Positions 1 through 8,151 of a stretch of DNA of 64,000 bases are shown one piece after another. Positions within the stretch are counted from its first letter, which is position 1, and each line of letters begins with the position of its first letter. The position numbers and the translations under genes were made by a program. Source of the stretch: a bacterium (GTDB lineage: Bacteria; Joyebacterota; Joyebacteria; Joyebacterales; Joyebacteraceae); contig JALGZD010000004.1 of assembly GCA_025782395.1 (NCBI GenBank), positions 1-64,000 on the forward strand, read 5' to 3'. The notes beneath the pieces are model-generated. The model saw only the letters and a program-made list of their open reading frames with translations, had not been told where the DNA came from and searched no databases.

Positions 1-64
1 TCTTGTTGGAGCGGCGTGTGGTCCGTCTGAAGCTCTCAGAGGCCAGGATCTTCTTCATCTGCCT

Positions 65-128
65 ATGGGTACTGGTGCCTAAGCAGGCCAGCTTCCTAAC
101 CCGGCTCGGTGGGTCAAGATGTACCCAT
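65..128 (+). other. Candidate structured leader RNA, three-way-junction-like
   Basis: Seen directly: ATGGGTAC at 65-72 is the exact reverse complement of GTACCCAT at 121-128. Between the arms lie GCCT-aagc-AGGC (77-88) and ACCC...GGGT (99-114, with an inner CCG/CGG option). Together these can fold as a closed stem with two internal hairpins. It lies upstream of the por genes, but also upstream of the candidate promoter, so it may belong to the 3' end of a preceding transcript. It matches no riboswitch class I recognise. Confidence 0.25.
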
Positions 129-156
129 GATTTGGCACACCCTATCTGCTTTGCTC

Positions 157-185
157 TTGACCGACGCATTTCATGGTGATAGCGT
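157..185 (+). promoter_or_regulatory. Candidate sigma70-type promoter for por operon
   Basis: TTGACC (157-162) is followed after 17 bases by TAGCGT (180-185), preceded by TG at 177-178 as in extended -10 elements. The -35 match is good and the -10 match poor, so this is a suggestion only. It would start transcription about 50 bases before porC. Confidence 0.3.
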
Positions 186-243
186 GTGAAGTTGATTTGT
201 CTCAGCGCGGGGTGGTTCCTGCGCCTGCAAGGAGGTTGTCACG

Positions 244-816
244 ATGGCGGAAATGTTGGAGATCCGGTGGCACGGGCGTGGAGGACAGGGAGCCAAGACG
301 GCCTCTCTGCTTCTGGCCCAGGCTGCCGCGATGGAGGGAAAGTACAGTCAGGGCTTTCCGGACTACGGGCCGGAGCGGATGGGTGCACCGATGCGTGGGT
401 TCAACAGGATCAGCGAAGAGCCCATCAGAGTCCACTGTGCCATCTACTCACCCAAGATCGTGGTGGTGCTGGATGATACCCTGATCAGCGCTGTGGATGT
501 TGCCTCGGGCATGCCGGAGGACGGGATCATCATCGTGAACACGCTGATGACCCCACAGCAGATCAGAAGTGAGCTGGGGCTTGAGGGGGGGACGATCTAC
601 ACGGTGAACGCGACCAGCATCGCGATCGATGAGATCGGAAGGCCTATTCCGAATTCACCGATGCTTGGTGCGCTCATCAAAGTGTCACCGTTCCTGGCGC
701 TTGATTCGGTGATCGATCAGATCACGAAGAAGTTCTCGCACGGCTTCAAGCCCGAGGTACTTGACGGCAACGTGCGCGCGATAAAGAGGGCGCACGAGGA
801 GGTGACGTCCGAATGA
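244..816 (+). CDS. porC: 2-oxoacid (pyruvate):ferredoxin oxidoreductase, gamma subunit
   Basis: Gamma subunit of the thiamine-diphosphate enzyme that converts pyruvate or a related 2-oxoacid plus CoA to acyl-CoA, CO2 and reduced ferredoxin in the cytoplasm. The 190-residue product has the family N-terminus with a glycine-rich RWHGRGGQGAKT segment (residues 8-19) followed by the conserved QGFPDYGPERMGAPM stretch. ATG 244 follows an AAGGAGG ribosome site. It overlaps porD by 4 bases and starts a gamma-delta-alpha-beta operon, the four-subunit arrangement typical of anaerobes and archaea. Substrate identity (pyruvate versus branched 2-oxoacids) cannot be read from sequence; pyruvate is assumed. 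Confidence 0.93.
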   Translation: MAEMLEIRWHGRGGQGAKTASLLLAQAAAMEGKYSQGFPDYGPERMGAPMRGFNRISEEPIRVHCAIYSPKIVVVLDDTLISAVDVASGMPEDGIIIVNTLMTPQQIRSELGLEGGTIYTVNATSIAIDEIGRPIPNSPMLGALIKVSPFLALDSVIDQITKKFSHGFKPEVLDGNVRAIKRAHEEVTSE

Positions 817-1112
817 GCGAAAAGTCGTGGAAGGAGATCCCCATCGGCGGGATCATTGAAGAAGCGGGAAACGCCGACACATACGAAACCGGTTCCTGGA
901 GGACGTATCGCCCGATCTGGGACGCGGAGAAATGCATTCACTGTCTTGCCTGCTGGATAGCCTGTCCCGACTCTGCGATTCTGCTGGAAGACGGGAAGAT
1001 GGTCGGCATCGACTACACACATTGCAAGGGATGCGGGATCTGCGCCGTCGAGTGTCCAGACAAGGTCAGCGCCTTTGAGATGGTTCTTGAGACTGAGGCA
1101 GCAGAGAACTAG
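813..1112 (+). CDS. porD: 2-oxoacid:ferredoxin oxidoreductase, delta (2x[4Fe-4S]) subunit
   Basis: Small electron-transfer subunit of the same oxidoreductase, 99 residues. Two ferredoxin-type cluster motifs are visible: C41-x2-C44-x2-C47-x3-C51-P and C71-x2-C74-x2-C77-x3-C81-P, which carry electrons from the catalytic beta subunit to external ferredoxin. The N-terminal 40 residues, including the GSWRTYRPIW segment, match the family. It is translationally coupled to porC (start within the last codons of porC). A 50-base gap separates it from porA. Confidence 0.93.
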   Translation: MSEKSWKEIPIGGIIEEAGNADTYETGSWRTYRPIWDAEKCIHCLACWIACPDSAILLEDGKMVGIDYTHCKGCGICAVECPDKVSAFEMVLETEAAEN

Positions 1113-1162
1113 GCGCACGCTGCAAAGCGCACAAGAGGAAGAGTGAGAAGGGAGACAGATTC

Positions 1163-2344
1163 GTGGCAAGGAGACTGACGCTCACGGGTAACGATGCGGC
1201 CGCGGAGGCCATGCGTCAGATCGATCCCGATGTGGTTACGTGTTTTCCGATCACGCCGCAGACCGAGTTGATGCACAAGTTCGCGGAGTTCGTGGCAGAC
1301 GGTGAAGTGAAAGCCGAGATGGTGCTGGTTGAATCAGAGCACAGTGCCATGAGTGCTGCAGTCGGTGCGGCTTCAGCCGGCGCAAGGGTCATGACTGCAA
1401 CTGCGGCAAACGGGCTCGCGCTCATGTGGGAGATTGTCTACATTGCGGCCTCGAACCGGCTTCCGATCGTGATGCCGGTTGTGAACCGGGCTCTGTCGGG
1501 GCCGATCAACATTCACTGTGATCACAGCGACACGATGGGTTGTCGCGACACGGGTTGGATCCAGCTCTATTCCGAGAACGCCCAGGAAGTCTATGACAAC
1601 ATCCTTCAGGCGGTGCTGATCGCCGAGAATCCGCACGTTCTTCTGCCGGTGATGGTGACCTTCGACGGATTTATCATCAGTCACACGGTGGAGGTAATGG
1701 ACGCTCTTGAGGACAAGGAGGCTTCGGACTGGGTCGGAGAATACGAGGCGAAGTATTCACTGATGAATACGGAGGATCCTGTCACATTCGGCCCACTCGA
1801 TCTTCAGGACTACTACTTCGAGCACAAGAGGCAGCAGATCGACGGCATGGACAACGCGGCGGCCGTCATCACGAGTGTGGGAGAAGCGTATGGAAAGCTG
1901 TCCGGCAGAACCTACGGGATGATTGAGGCTTACATGACCGACGACGCCGACTACATTGTCGTGGCGCTGGGGTCGACCTGTGGAACTGCGAAAGTCGTTG
2001 TCGATGAGATGAGAACCGAAGGGAAGCGGGTAGGGCTTCTGAAGATACGCTCCTTCCGTCCGTTCCCGCACGCTGAGATCATCGCGGCGCTCGCCTCGGC
2101 GAAGGCGGTCGCGGTCCTCGACAGGTCGGTATCGTTCGGTGCTCCCGGAGGCCCTGTGCACAAGGAGATCCTGGCCGCGCTCAGCGGAACCGGACACACT
2201 ACATCGATTGTCAACTATCTGTACGGTCTCGGCGGACGCGACATCTCCTTGAATCACATCCGCTCCGTCTTCGAAGAGCTCGAGACCGTAGCCGGCAAGA
2301 CCATCCCGGCGGACGAGGTCAGATTCATCGGACTGAGGGGCTAA
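1163..2344 (+). CDS. porA: 2-oxoacid (pyruvate):ferredoxin oxidoreductase, alpha subunit
   Basis: Alpha subunit, 393 residues, carrying the pyrimidine-binding part of the TPP site. The diagnostic PITPQTE motif is at residues 29-35, followed by VESEHSAMSAAVGAASAGARV and the HCDHSDTMGCRDTGW stretch that line the substrate and TPP pocket. The C-terminal third matches transketolase C-terminal-like domain II (VALGSTCGTAKVVVDEMR, then RSFRPFP). The start is GTG 1163; an A/G-rich segment GAAGGGAGA lies just upstream. The stop is 13 bases before porB. Confidence 0.94.
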   Translation: MARRLTLTGNDAAAEAMRQIDPDVVTCFPITPQTELMHKFAEFVADGEVKAEMVLVESEHSAMSAAVGAASAGARVMTATAANGLALMWEIVYIAASNRLPIVMPVVNRALSGPINIHCDHSDTMGCRDTGWIQLYSENAQEVYDNILQAVLIAENPHVLLPVMVTFDGFIISHTVEVMDALEDKEASDWVGEYEAKYSLMNTEDPVTFGPLDLQDYYFEHKRQQIDGMDNAAAVITSVGEAYGKLSGRTYGMIEAYMTDDADYIVVALGSTCGTAKVVVDEMRTEGKRVGLLKIRSFRPFPHAEIIAALASAKAVAVLDRSVSFGAPGGPVHKEILAALSGTGHTTSIVNYLYGLGGRDISLNHIRSVFEELETVAGKTIPADEVRFIGLRG

Positions 2345-2357
2345 GGAGGAAAACCAG

Positions 2358-3287
2358 ATGCCGGCAACGAAGCAACTGGCACAGCGGAAGGATCTCATGG
2401 CCGGAGGGCACCGCGCGTGCGCAGGGTGCCTCCCCATGACGGCTATGCGACAGATGCTCTTGGCCGCGGGTCAAGACACGGTGGTTGGATGCGCAACAGG
2501 TTGTGTGGAGGTCGTAACGACCATCTACCCATATACGGCGTGGAAGACACCGTTTATCCACAACGCTTTCGAGAACTCCGCGGCGACCATCAGCGGAGCC
2601 GAGGCAGCCTACACGTCACTGCGGAAGCAGGGGAAGATCGACAAAAAGATCAACTTCATTGCGGTAGGGGGTGACGGAGGCACATACGATATCGGTCTAC
2701 AAGCCCTGTCGGGAGCAATGGAGCGTGGTCACAACATGCTCTACATCTGCTACGACAACGAGGCATACATGAACACGGGGATTCAGAGGTCCGGTGGAAC
2801 ACCGAAGGGCACAGCCACCTCCACGACGCCCGCGGGAAAGGTGAGATCCGGGAAGACGCAGTTCGCGAAGCCGCTGACGGAGATCATGGTTGCCCACGAT
2901 ATCCCGTATGTGGCGCAGGCGACGCCGGGTTATCCCAAGGACTTCACCGACAAGGTTGAGAAGGCGCTTGCGATAGACGGTCCGGCTTTCATCAACGTGC
3001 TCACCCCCTGCACACGCGGCTGGCGGTATCCGCCTGAGCAGTCGATGGAGGTTGCGCGGCTTGCCGTAAACACATGTTTCTGGCCCTTGTTCGAAGTGGA
3101 GTACGGAGTGTTCAAGGTCAACAGAAAGCCGAAGGAGAAGTTCCCGGTTTCCAAGTGGCTCGAGGAACAAGGCCGATTCAGGCATCTGTTCAAGGAAGCG
3201 AACAAGGGAATCATTGACGAGATACAGGCTGAGGTGGACCGCAAGTGGGCGTGGCTCCTGAAGCGTGAGGAGTTGACTCAGGCCTAG
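2358..3287 (+). CDS. porB: 2-oxoacid (pyruvate):ferredoxin oxidoreductase, beta subunit
   Basis: Catalytic beta subunit, 309 residues. It binds the TPP diphosphate through GGDGGTYDIG (about residues 104-113) and a downstream NEAYMNTG segment. Family cysteines for the proximal [4Fe-4S] cluster are seen at C21-x2-C24 and around C45/C49. The sequence RSGGTPKGTATSTTPAGK is typical of pyruvate-type enzymes, which supports calling the complex POR rather than a 2-oxoglutarate enzyme. The start ATG follows AAGGAGGAAA. It is the last gene of the por set; pgsA follows 11 bases later, so co-transcription with the lipid genes is possible. Confidence 0.94.
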   Translation: MPATKQLAQRKDLMAGGHRACAGCLPMTAMRQMLLAAGQDTVVGCATGCVEVVTTIYPYTAWKTPFIHNAFENSAATISGAEAAYTSLRKQGKIDKKINFIAVGGDGGTYDIGLQALSGAMERGHNMLYICYDNEAYMNTGIQRSGGTPKGTATSTTPAGKVRSGKTQFAKPLTEIMVAHDIPYVAQATPGYPKDFTDKVEKALAIDGPAFINVLTPCTRGWRYPPEQSMEVARLAVNTCFWPLFEVEYGVFKVNRKPKEKFPVSKWLEEQGRFRHLFKEANKGIIDEIQAEVDRKWAWLLKREELTQA

Positions 3288-3298
3288 GTCGGCTTCAG

Positions 3299-3937
3299 GT
3301 GTTCCAACTGGAAGACCGTCTGGGGGGGTTCTTGAACTGGGCGAACGGACTGACGCTGGGACGACTGATTCTGGGGCCTGTGATCCTCTCAGTTCTGATG
3401 AGTGGTCGAGAGTGGTTGGCGTTTGCGCTTTTCGTCGTCGCCATGATCACCGATCTCTGCGATGGATACCTTGCCAGACGGTCCAACAGCGTGACCGAGC
3501 TCGGCAAGCTCATGGATCCGCTTGCTGACAAAGTGCTCGTTTCGCTCCTGCTACTGGCCTTCTGGCGCATGGGACTCAGATACGTCCCGTTCTGGATGGT
3601 TGCAGTGGTGATCGCACGCGAACTCCTGATTCTCGGATGCCGCACGGGCGTGCTGAAAAGTGGAGAAGGGTTCGTTACGAGCCGCGCCGCGAAGTGGAAG
3701 ACAGCTGTGCAGATGGGGTGGGTCGCCCTTGTGCTTCTTCACCTGGCGCTGATGGGCGAAACGGGCTTCCTCCTCTACAGCCAGGTTGCAGGAAGGTTTG
3801 AGTCCGTTCTCCTGTTTGTCGGGGGGGCCAGCGTTGCTCTTACCCTGCTGTCGGGCATAGAGTACATGATAAACGGCAGAGCTCTTTCAATGATCAGGAA
3901 CGGTGCGGATGCGGGTAAAACCCATGACGGGAGCTGA
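3299..3937 (+). CDS. pgsA: CDP-diacylglycerol-glycerol-3-phosphate 3-phosphatidyltransferase
   Basis: Membrane enzyme making phosphatidylglycerophosphate from CDP-diacylglycerol and glycerol-3-phosphate, the first step to phosphatidylglycerol. The CDP-alcohol phosphotransferase signature is intact: D55-G56-x2-A59-R60-x8-G69-x3-D73-x3-D77. Several hydrophobic segments (about residues 20-50, 80-105, 140-200) fit the family. The start at GTG 3299 has a weak ribosome site; TTG 3332, preceded by a G run and giving MNWANGLTLGRL, resembles the usual family N-terminus and could be the true start. It overlaps pgpA by 35 bases, and the next enzyme of the pathway is that neighbour. Confidence 0.88.
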   Translation: MFQLEDRLGGFLNWANGLTLGRLILGPVILSVLMSGREWLAFALFVVAMITDLCDGYLARRSNSVTELGKLMDPLADKVLVSLLLLAFWRMGLRYVPFWMVAVVIARELLILGCRTGVLKSGEGFVTSRAAKWKTAVQMGWVALVLLHLALMGETGFLLYSQVAGRFESVLLFVGGASVALTLLSGIEYMINGRALSMIRNGADAGKTHDGS

Positions 3938-4439
3938 TCTCTTGACGCCACGAAAACAGCGTTCGATCCACCCGCTCGTCTGGTTCATCGCCACTGGTGG
4001 CGGACTTGGATACTCGCCCCTTGCTCCGGGTACAGCGGGAACGCTGGGATGCGGTGTGCTGTTGTGGTTTCTGATGCCGAAGGATGTGATCGGGAGCGGG
4101 TCGCTCGCGATCTTCGTGCTGTCGATCTCGACTCTGGCTTTCATCGCTCTTTCCATATGGGCCTCGACAAAGGCCGAGGTCGTATTCGGCAACGACGCAT
4201 CGAAGATAGTTGTCGATGAGTTCGCCGGATATCTTGTGGCTGTCCTTTTTCTCCCAAAGACGCTGATCGTGTATATCGCAGCCTTTCTCCTGTTCAGGAT
4301 CCTCGATGTTCTCAAGCCGTTTCCCGCCGCGCGTGCCGAGACGCTCCCCGGAGGCGTGGGCATTGTCCTCGACGACCTGGTCGCGGGGATCTACGCCAAC
4401 ATCCTGATTCGCATTATGCTACTGGCGACGGGTCTCTAG
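3903..4439 (+). CDS. pgpA: Phosphatidylglycerophosphatase A
   Basis: Dephosphorylates phosphatidylglycerophosphate to phosphatidylglycerol in the inner membrane, directly after PgsA in the pathway. The 178-residue product has the PgpA hallmarks TGGGLGYSPLAPGTAGTLG near the N-terminus and KIVVDEFAGYLVAV in the middle, plus hydrophobic segments. The start is uncertain: GTG 3903, ATG 3924 or TTG 3943 are in frame inside the pgsA end, and the conserved region begins after all of them. The order pgsA-pgpA-cinA is seen in several bacterial groups. Confidence 0.88.
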   Translation: MRMRVKPMTGADLLTPRKQRSIHPLVWFIATGGGLGYSPLAPGTAGTLGCGVLLWFLMPKDVIGSGSLAIFVLSISTLAFIALSIWASTKAEVVFGNDASKIVVDEFAGYLVAVLFLPKTLIVYIAAFLLFRILDVLKPFPAARAETLPGGVGIVLDDLVAGIYANILIRIMLLATGL

Positions 4440-4463
4440 TAGATCATCGGGAGGTGAGCTTCC

Positions 4464-5729
4464 GTGAAGGCCGAGATCATCACAATCGGCAACGAGCTCC
4501 TGGAAACAGGACACGTCGATTTGAACTCCACCTTCCTTGGCGAGCACCTCACCGTCCTTGGCGCATCCGTGACCCGGGCCACGACAGTGCCCGATGCTCC
4601 CAAACTGATAAGCGAAGCACTCAAGAGCGCCATCGACAAGGCGGAAGTCGTCGTTGTTACGGGGGGGCTCGGACCCACCGGGGACGACCGGACGAAGCAA
4701 GCCATTGCACGTGCACTCGGGAGAAAGCTCGTGCTTGACGAGGATGTCCTGGCCGCGGTCAGGGCTCACTTTGAGAAACGTGGGCTTCCGATGCCTGAGT
4801 CGAATCTCTCGCAGGCCATGATGCCGGAGGGCGCCCGCGCGATCGGGAATCGTCTCGGAACTGCACCGGGGCTGCTTCTCAAACAAGGAGAGACGCTCGT
4901 TTTCATCTTGCCCGGTGTGCCGGCGGAGATGAGAGCCATGTTTGAAAGCTACGTTGGCCCTTATCTCGAGGGGCGAGGTCTCAGGAGACTGACGGAAGCG
5001 CGTCTCGTCAGAACTACGGGCCTTCCGGAATCGGTATTGTCCGAGCGGATAGGGAGGATTGCGAAGAGACTCGCTCGCGTCGAGGTGGCATACCTTCCCA
5101 AGGCGACCGGCGTCGATATCCGCATCACGGGCCGCGGCGAGACGCTGAGGAAGGCTAGGGTGGCGGCGGAGTCGGCACAGGAGCGGCTGGCGAACGAGCT
5201 GGGGGACTGCGTCTACGCACGAGGAGACGAGTCGTTGGAACAGGTTGTCGGCTATCTCCTCGCGATGAAGGGAAAGACGGTCTCCGTCGCAGAGTCGTGC
5301 ACCGGCGGACGGCTCGGGTGGACGCTGACGAGAATGCCGGGCAGTTCGGACTACTTCGTTGGCGGGATAATCGCATACTCGAACGACCTCAAGAAGCGAC
5401 TTCTGGGTGTGAAGGCGGGCATTCTGAAGCAGCACGGAGCGGTATCAGCAGAGACCGCGCGAGCGATGGCGGGAGGTGTCAGGACCAGGACACGCTCAGA
5501 CTACGGGATTGGTGTGACCGGTATTGCCGGACCCGGAGGCGGGAGTGAGGAGAGACCTGTCGGTCTGGTCTACATCGCGGTCTCCGGGCCACGGGGGGAG
5601 AAGGCGCGGGAGTTCCGCCTGGCGGGAGGCCGCGACAGCGTCCGGAAACAGGCCTGTCAGTCTGCTCTGGACATGCTGAGGAGGGTTCTCCTGAATCTCC
5701 CTGCAGACCCGGTGACGTCCCAGGAGTAG
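4464..5729 (+). CDS. cinA: CinA-like protein: MoCF-fold domain plus NMN amidohydrolase domain
   Basis: Two-domain CinA, 421 residues. The N-terminal molybdopterin-binding-like domain (residues 1 to about 170; GNELLETGHVDLNS near the start and TGGLGPTGDDRTKQA around 66-80) has ADP-ribose pyrophosphatase activity in studied homologues. The C-terminal domain (from about 255; VAESCTGGRLG near 275 and GVTGIAGPGGGS) is the PncC nicotinamide-mononucleotide amidase. It probably recycles NMN produced by NAD-dependent DNA ligase. GTG 4464 follows a strong GGGAGGTG ribosome site. Neighbouring recA agrees with the frequent cinA-recA linkage, in which cinA is also tied to competence. Confidence 0.92.
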   Translation: MKAEIITIGNELLETGHVDLNSTFLGEHLTVLGASVTRATTVPDAPKLISEALKSAIDKAEVVVVTGGLGPTGDDRTKQAIARALGRKLVLDEDVLAAVRAHFEKRGLPMPESNLSQAMMPEGARAIGNRLGTAPGLLLKQGETLVFILPGVPAEMRAMFESYVGPYLEGRGLRRLTEARLVRTTGLPESVLSERIGRIAKRLARVEVAYLPKATGVDIRITGRGETLRKARVAAESAQERLANELGDCVYARGDESLEQVVGYLLAMKGKTVSVAESCTGGRLGWTLTRMPGSSDYFVGGIIAYSNDLKKRLLGVKAGILKQHGAVSAETARAMAGGVRTRTRSDYGIGVTGIAGPGGGSEERPVGLVYIAVSGPRGEKAREFRLAGGRDSVRKQACQSALDMLRRVLLNLPADPVTSQE

Positions 5730-5732
5730 GTA

Positions 5733-6323
5733 ATGCTTGTAAGGACGTTCATCGCTTTGGAGTTGTCCGGGGCGCTCAAAAAGGGCATACTGAATTTGGC
5801 AAAGGAGCTTGAGCGTCGCGGGGTCCGGGCAAGCTGGGCCAGAGCCGGAACGCTTCACCTTACGCTCAAGTTTCTGGGAGATGTCGAAGAGGCCCTGATC
5901 CCGGACGTAGTCGCAGCGATTGCGCGCGCCGCGTCCGAGGTGTCTCCCTTTGCGTTCGACTCGCTCTCCGTGGGAGCTTTCCCATCGCCGAGACGGCCGC
6001 GCATTATCTGGCTCGGCGTGGAGCCCGTCGATGAGCTCTACGAGCTCCAGGGAGCGATCGAGCAGGAGCTGACCGTCCTCGGGTTTCCGAGAGAGAGGCG
6101 CCGCTTCAAGCCCCACATCACGATCGCGAGACTCCGGGAGCCACTTCGCTTGGGTGACGACCGGGAGACCGGGGGGATTCTCACTGATCTGGCTGCCCCT
6201 GATGAGAAGACATGGGTTGATGAGGTTGCGGTGATAAAGAGTACGCTCGCTGGGGGAGGCGCGATACACGAGTGTTTGGCTGTGGTGCCCCTCGGCGGGA
6301 CTCGAGGTTCTGTCCATCGATGA
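5733..6323 (+). CDS. thpR: RNA 2',3'-cyclic phosphodiesterase (2'-5' RNA ligase family)
   Basis: Member of the 2H phosphoesterase superfamily, 196 residues. Both catalytic HxTx motifs are present: H42-L-T44-L in LHLTLKFLG and H128-I-T130-I in FKPHITIAR. The family hydrolyses 2',3'-cyclic phosphates on RNA and can ligate 2'-5' ends in vitro; its in vivo substrate is unsettled. It starts 3 bases after cinA and lies 36 bases before recA, consistent with one transcript. Confidence 0.9.
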   Translation: MLVRTFIALELSGALKKGILNLAKELERRGVRASWARAGTLHLTLKFLGDVEEALIPDVVAAIARAASEVSPFAFDSLSVGAFPSPRRPRIIWLGVEPVDELYELQGAIEQELTVLGFPRERRRFKPHITIARLREPLRLGDDRETGGILTDLAAPDEKTWVDEVAVIKSTLAGGGAIHECLAVVPLGGTRGSVHR

Positions 6324-6359
6324 GAAGGCTCAGTAGCGGATCAGGAAGCGGAGGGAAAG

Positions 6360-7436
6360 ATGTCTCACGAGAAGGGAAAGATCAAGGCGCTCGAACTGGC
6401 CGTATCACAGATAGAGAAACAGTTCGGCAAGGGAGCCATAATGCGTCTGGGTTCGGATGAGGTTGGGGCGGGCATTGAGACAATACCGACGGGTTCACTG
6501 GTTCTCGACGTTGCTCTGGGTATCGGCGGGGTCCCGCGCGGGCGTGTCATTGAGGTGTTCGGGCCCGAGTCCTCGGGCAAGACTACGCTGGCGCTCTCCA
6601 TCATAGCGAATGCGCAGAGACTTGGAGGCGTTGCGGCCTTCATCGATGCGGAGCACGCCATGGATCCCGGATATGCACGGGCCCTCGGAGTGGACACGGA
6701 TGACCTCTTGATCTCGCAGCCGGATACGGGTGAGCAAGCGCTCGAAATCACGGAGATGCTGGTGCGAAGCGGAGCGGTCGACATAGTTGTGATCGACTCA
6801 GTTGCCGCCCTTGTCCCGCGGGCCGAGATAGAGGGCGAGATGGGCGACTCGCATGTCGGGTTGCAGGCGCGTCTCATGTCTCAGGCCTTGCGCAAGCTGG
6901 CAGGCGCCATCAGCAAATCGAAAACGTGCGTCGTCTTCATCAACCAGATACGCATGAAGATCGGCGTCATGTTTGGGAACCCGGAGACGACATCGGGAGG
7001 CAGGGCGCTCAAGTTCTACGCGAGTGTGCGTCTGGATATCCGGAGGATCGGCGCCATCAAGGTGGGCGATTCGATCGTCGGCAATCGCACCAAGGTCAAG
7101 GTAGTGAAGAACAAGGTTGCACCGCCGTTCAGGATCGCGGAGTTCGACCTTATCTACGGCAAAGGGATATCTCTCGAGGGTGATCTCCTGGACCTCGGAC
7201 TCGATGAGGGAGTCGTGTCGAGGAAGGGCACCTGGATGAGCTATGGCGAGCTTCAGCTGGGTCAAGGTAGAGAGAAGGCACGAGCATTCCTTGAGGAGAA
7301 CCCCGAGGTCAGCCGAAAGCTTGAACGTGAAATCCGGATGGCGGTTGGTCTCATACCACCGGATGAGGATCCCGGCCAGCCTGAGAACGGTGCGGACAAA
7401 GAGGTTGAGGAGCTGACCGTCGGTTCGACCAAGTAG
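6360..7436 (+). CDS. recA: Recombinase RecA
   Basis: DNA strand-exchange protein and SOS co-protease, 358 residues, close to the family norm. The Walker A motif [10 protein letters not shown] begins at residue 68. MAW-type segments follow: [24 protein letters not shown], the L2-region [19 protein letters not shown] and the C-terminal acidic tail. No LexA box was evident in the 36-base upstream gap, and the gene is probably read from an upstream promoter. recX follows directly, the classical regulator pair. Confidence 0.97.
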   Translation: MSHEKGKIKALELAVSQIEKQFGKGAIMRLGSDEVGAGIETIPTGSLVLDVALGIGGVPRGRVIEVFGPESSGKTTLALSIIANAQRLGGVAAFIDAEHAMDPGYARALGVDTDDLLISQPDTGEQALEITEMLVRSGAVDIVVIDSVAALVPRAEIEGEMGDSHVGLQARLMSQALRKLAGAISKSKTCVVFINQIRMKIGVMFGNPETTSGGRALKFYASVRLDIRRIGAIKVGDSIVGNRTKVKVVKNKVAPPFRIAEFDLIYGKGISLEGDLLDLGLDEGVVSRKGTWMSYGELQLGQGREKARAFLEENPEVSRKLEREIRMAVGLIPPDEDPGQPENGADKEVEELTVGSTK

Positions 7437-7458
7437 CCGTGACGATGAGCCCTGAGCT

Positions 7459-8151
7459 TTGACGGCGGCAAGCAGACAGAAGCGGCAACCAGTCGGTAGG
7501 ATCACGGCGATCCGGAGCGTCGAGGGAAGCTCGGCGCTCACGGTCTACGTGGATGGGCAACGCGCTTTCACTGTTTCTGCAGGCGTGGCCCGCAGAATGG
7601 GCCTGGCCGTGGGTGTTCAACTGGCAGACTCCGCGGGTCGTCTTCTTGCGGGTGACACCGAAGGGTCGGCAAAGAAAAGGCCGGACGACGAGAAGGCGCG
7701 CGAGGCGGCGCTCAGGCTTCTGAGCGTACGGGCGCGGAGCCGCTGGGAGCTTTCTGACCGGCTCAAGCGAAAGGGCTTCGACACGCCGACAAGAGATAGG
7801 GTCCTCTCTGTTCTTGAGGCTGCCGGGCTGGTTGATGATCGTGAGTTCGCCCGACTGTGGGCCGAGGAGCGTCTTCGCCTGCGGCCGGTTGGGAGAATGC
7901 TCCTCGTGAGTGAACTCCGGGCGAAGCGTGTCGCAGAGGAGACGATCGCGGCCACCGTTGATGAGGTGTACGAAGAGCACCGGGAGATAGATCTCGCTAC
8001 CGCAGTCCTGAAGAAACGTCTCGGTAGAATCGGGACGGCCGGTGACAGATGCGCAAGATCACGGCTCGAATCCCATCTGCTGCGGAGGGGCTTCTCCTTT
8101 GAGGTGGTGGCCGAGGCCATGAGGCAAATAGAGGGAGAGGTCAATGAGTAG
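7459..8151 (+). CDS. recX: Regulatory protein RecX
   Basis: Modulator of RecA filament stability, 230 residues. It has a basic N-terminal extension of roughly 75 residues and then helical repeats typical of RecX (ARSRWELSDRLKRKGF and AAGLVDDREFARLWAEERL). The final repeat includes RLESHLLRRGFSFEVVAEAMR. TTG 7459 is the most upstream start in frame and has only a weak ribosome site, so the first residues are uncertain. It overlaps alaS by 8 bases. Placement immediately after recA supports the assignment. Confidence 0.9.
   Translation: MTAASRQKRQPVGRITAIRSVEGSSALTVYVDGQRAFTVSAGVARRMGLAVGVQLADSAGRLLAGDTEGSAKKRPDDEKAREAALRLLSVRARSRWELSDRLKRKGFDTPTRDRVLSVLEAAGLVDDREFARLWAEERLRLRPVGRMLLVSELRAKRVAEETIAATVDEVYEEHREIDLATAVLKKRLGRIGTAGDRCARSRLESHLLRRGFSFEVVAEAMRQIEGEVNE

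Larger units (their letters stand above)
1..243. other. Upstream region of por operon, no gene seen
   Basis: No convincing coding sequence is visible in this stretch. It contains a perfect 8-bp inverted repeat (65-72 with 121-128) enclosing two smaller hairpins, and a candidate promoter near 157-185. A good ribosome-binding site (AAGGAGG, about 229-235) belongs to the downstream porC gene. The first 60 bases could be the tail of an upstream gene outside the window, but nothing recognisable is encoded. Confidence 0.4.
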
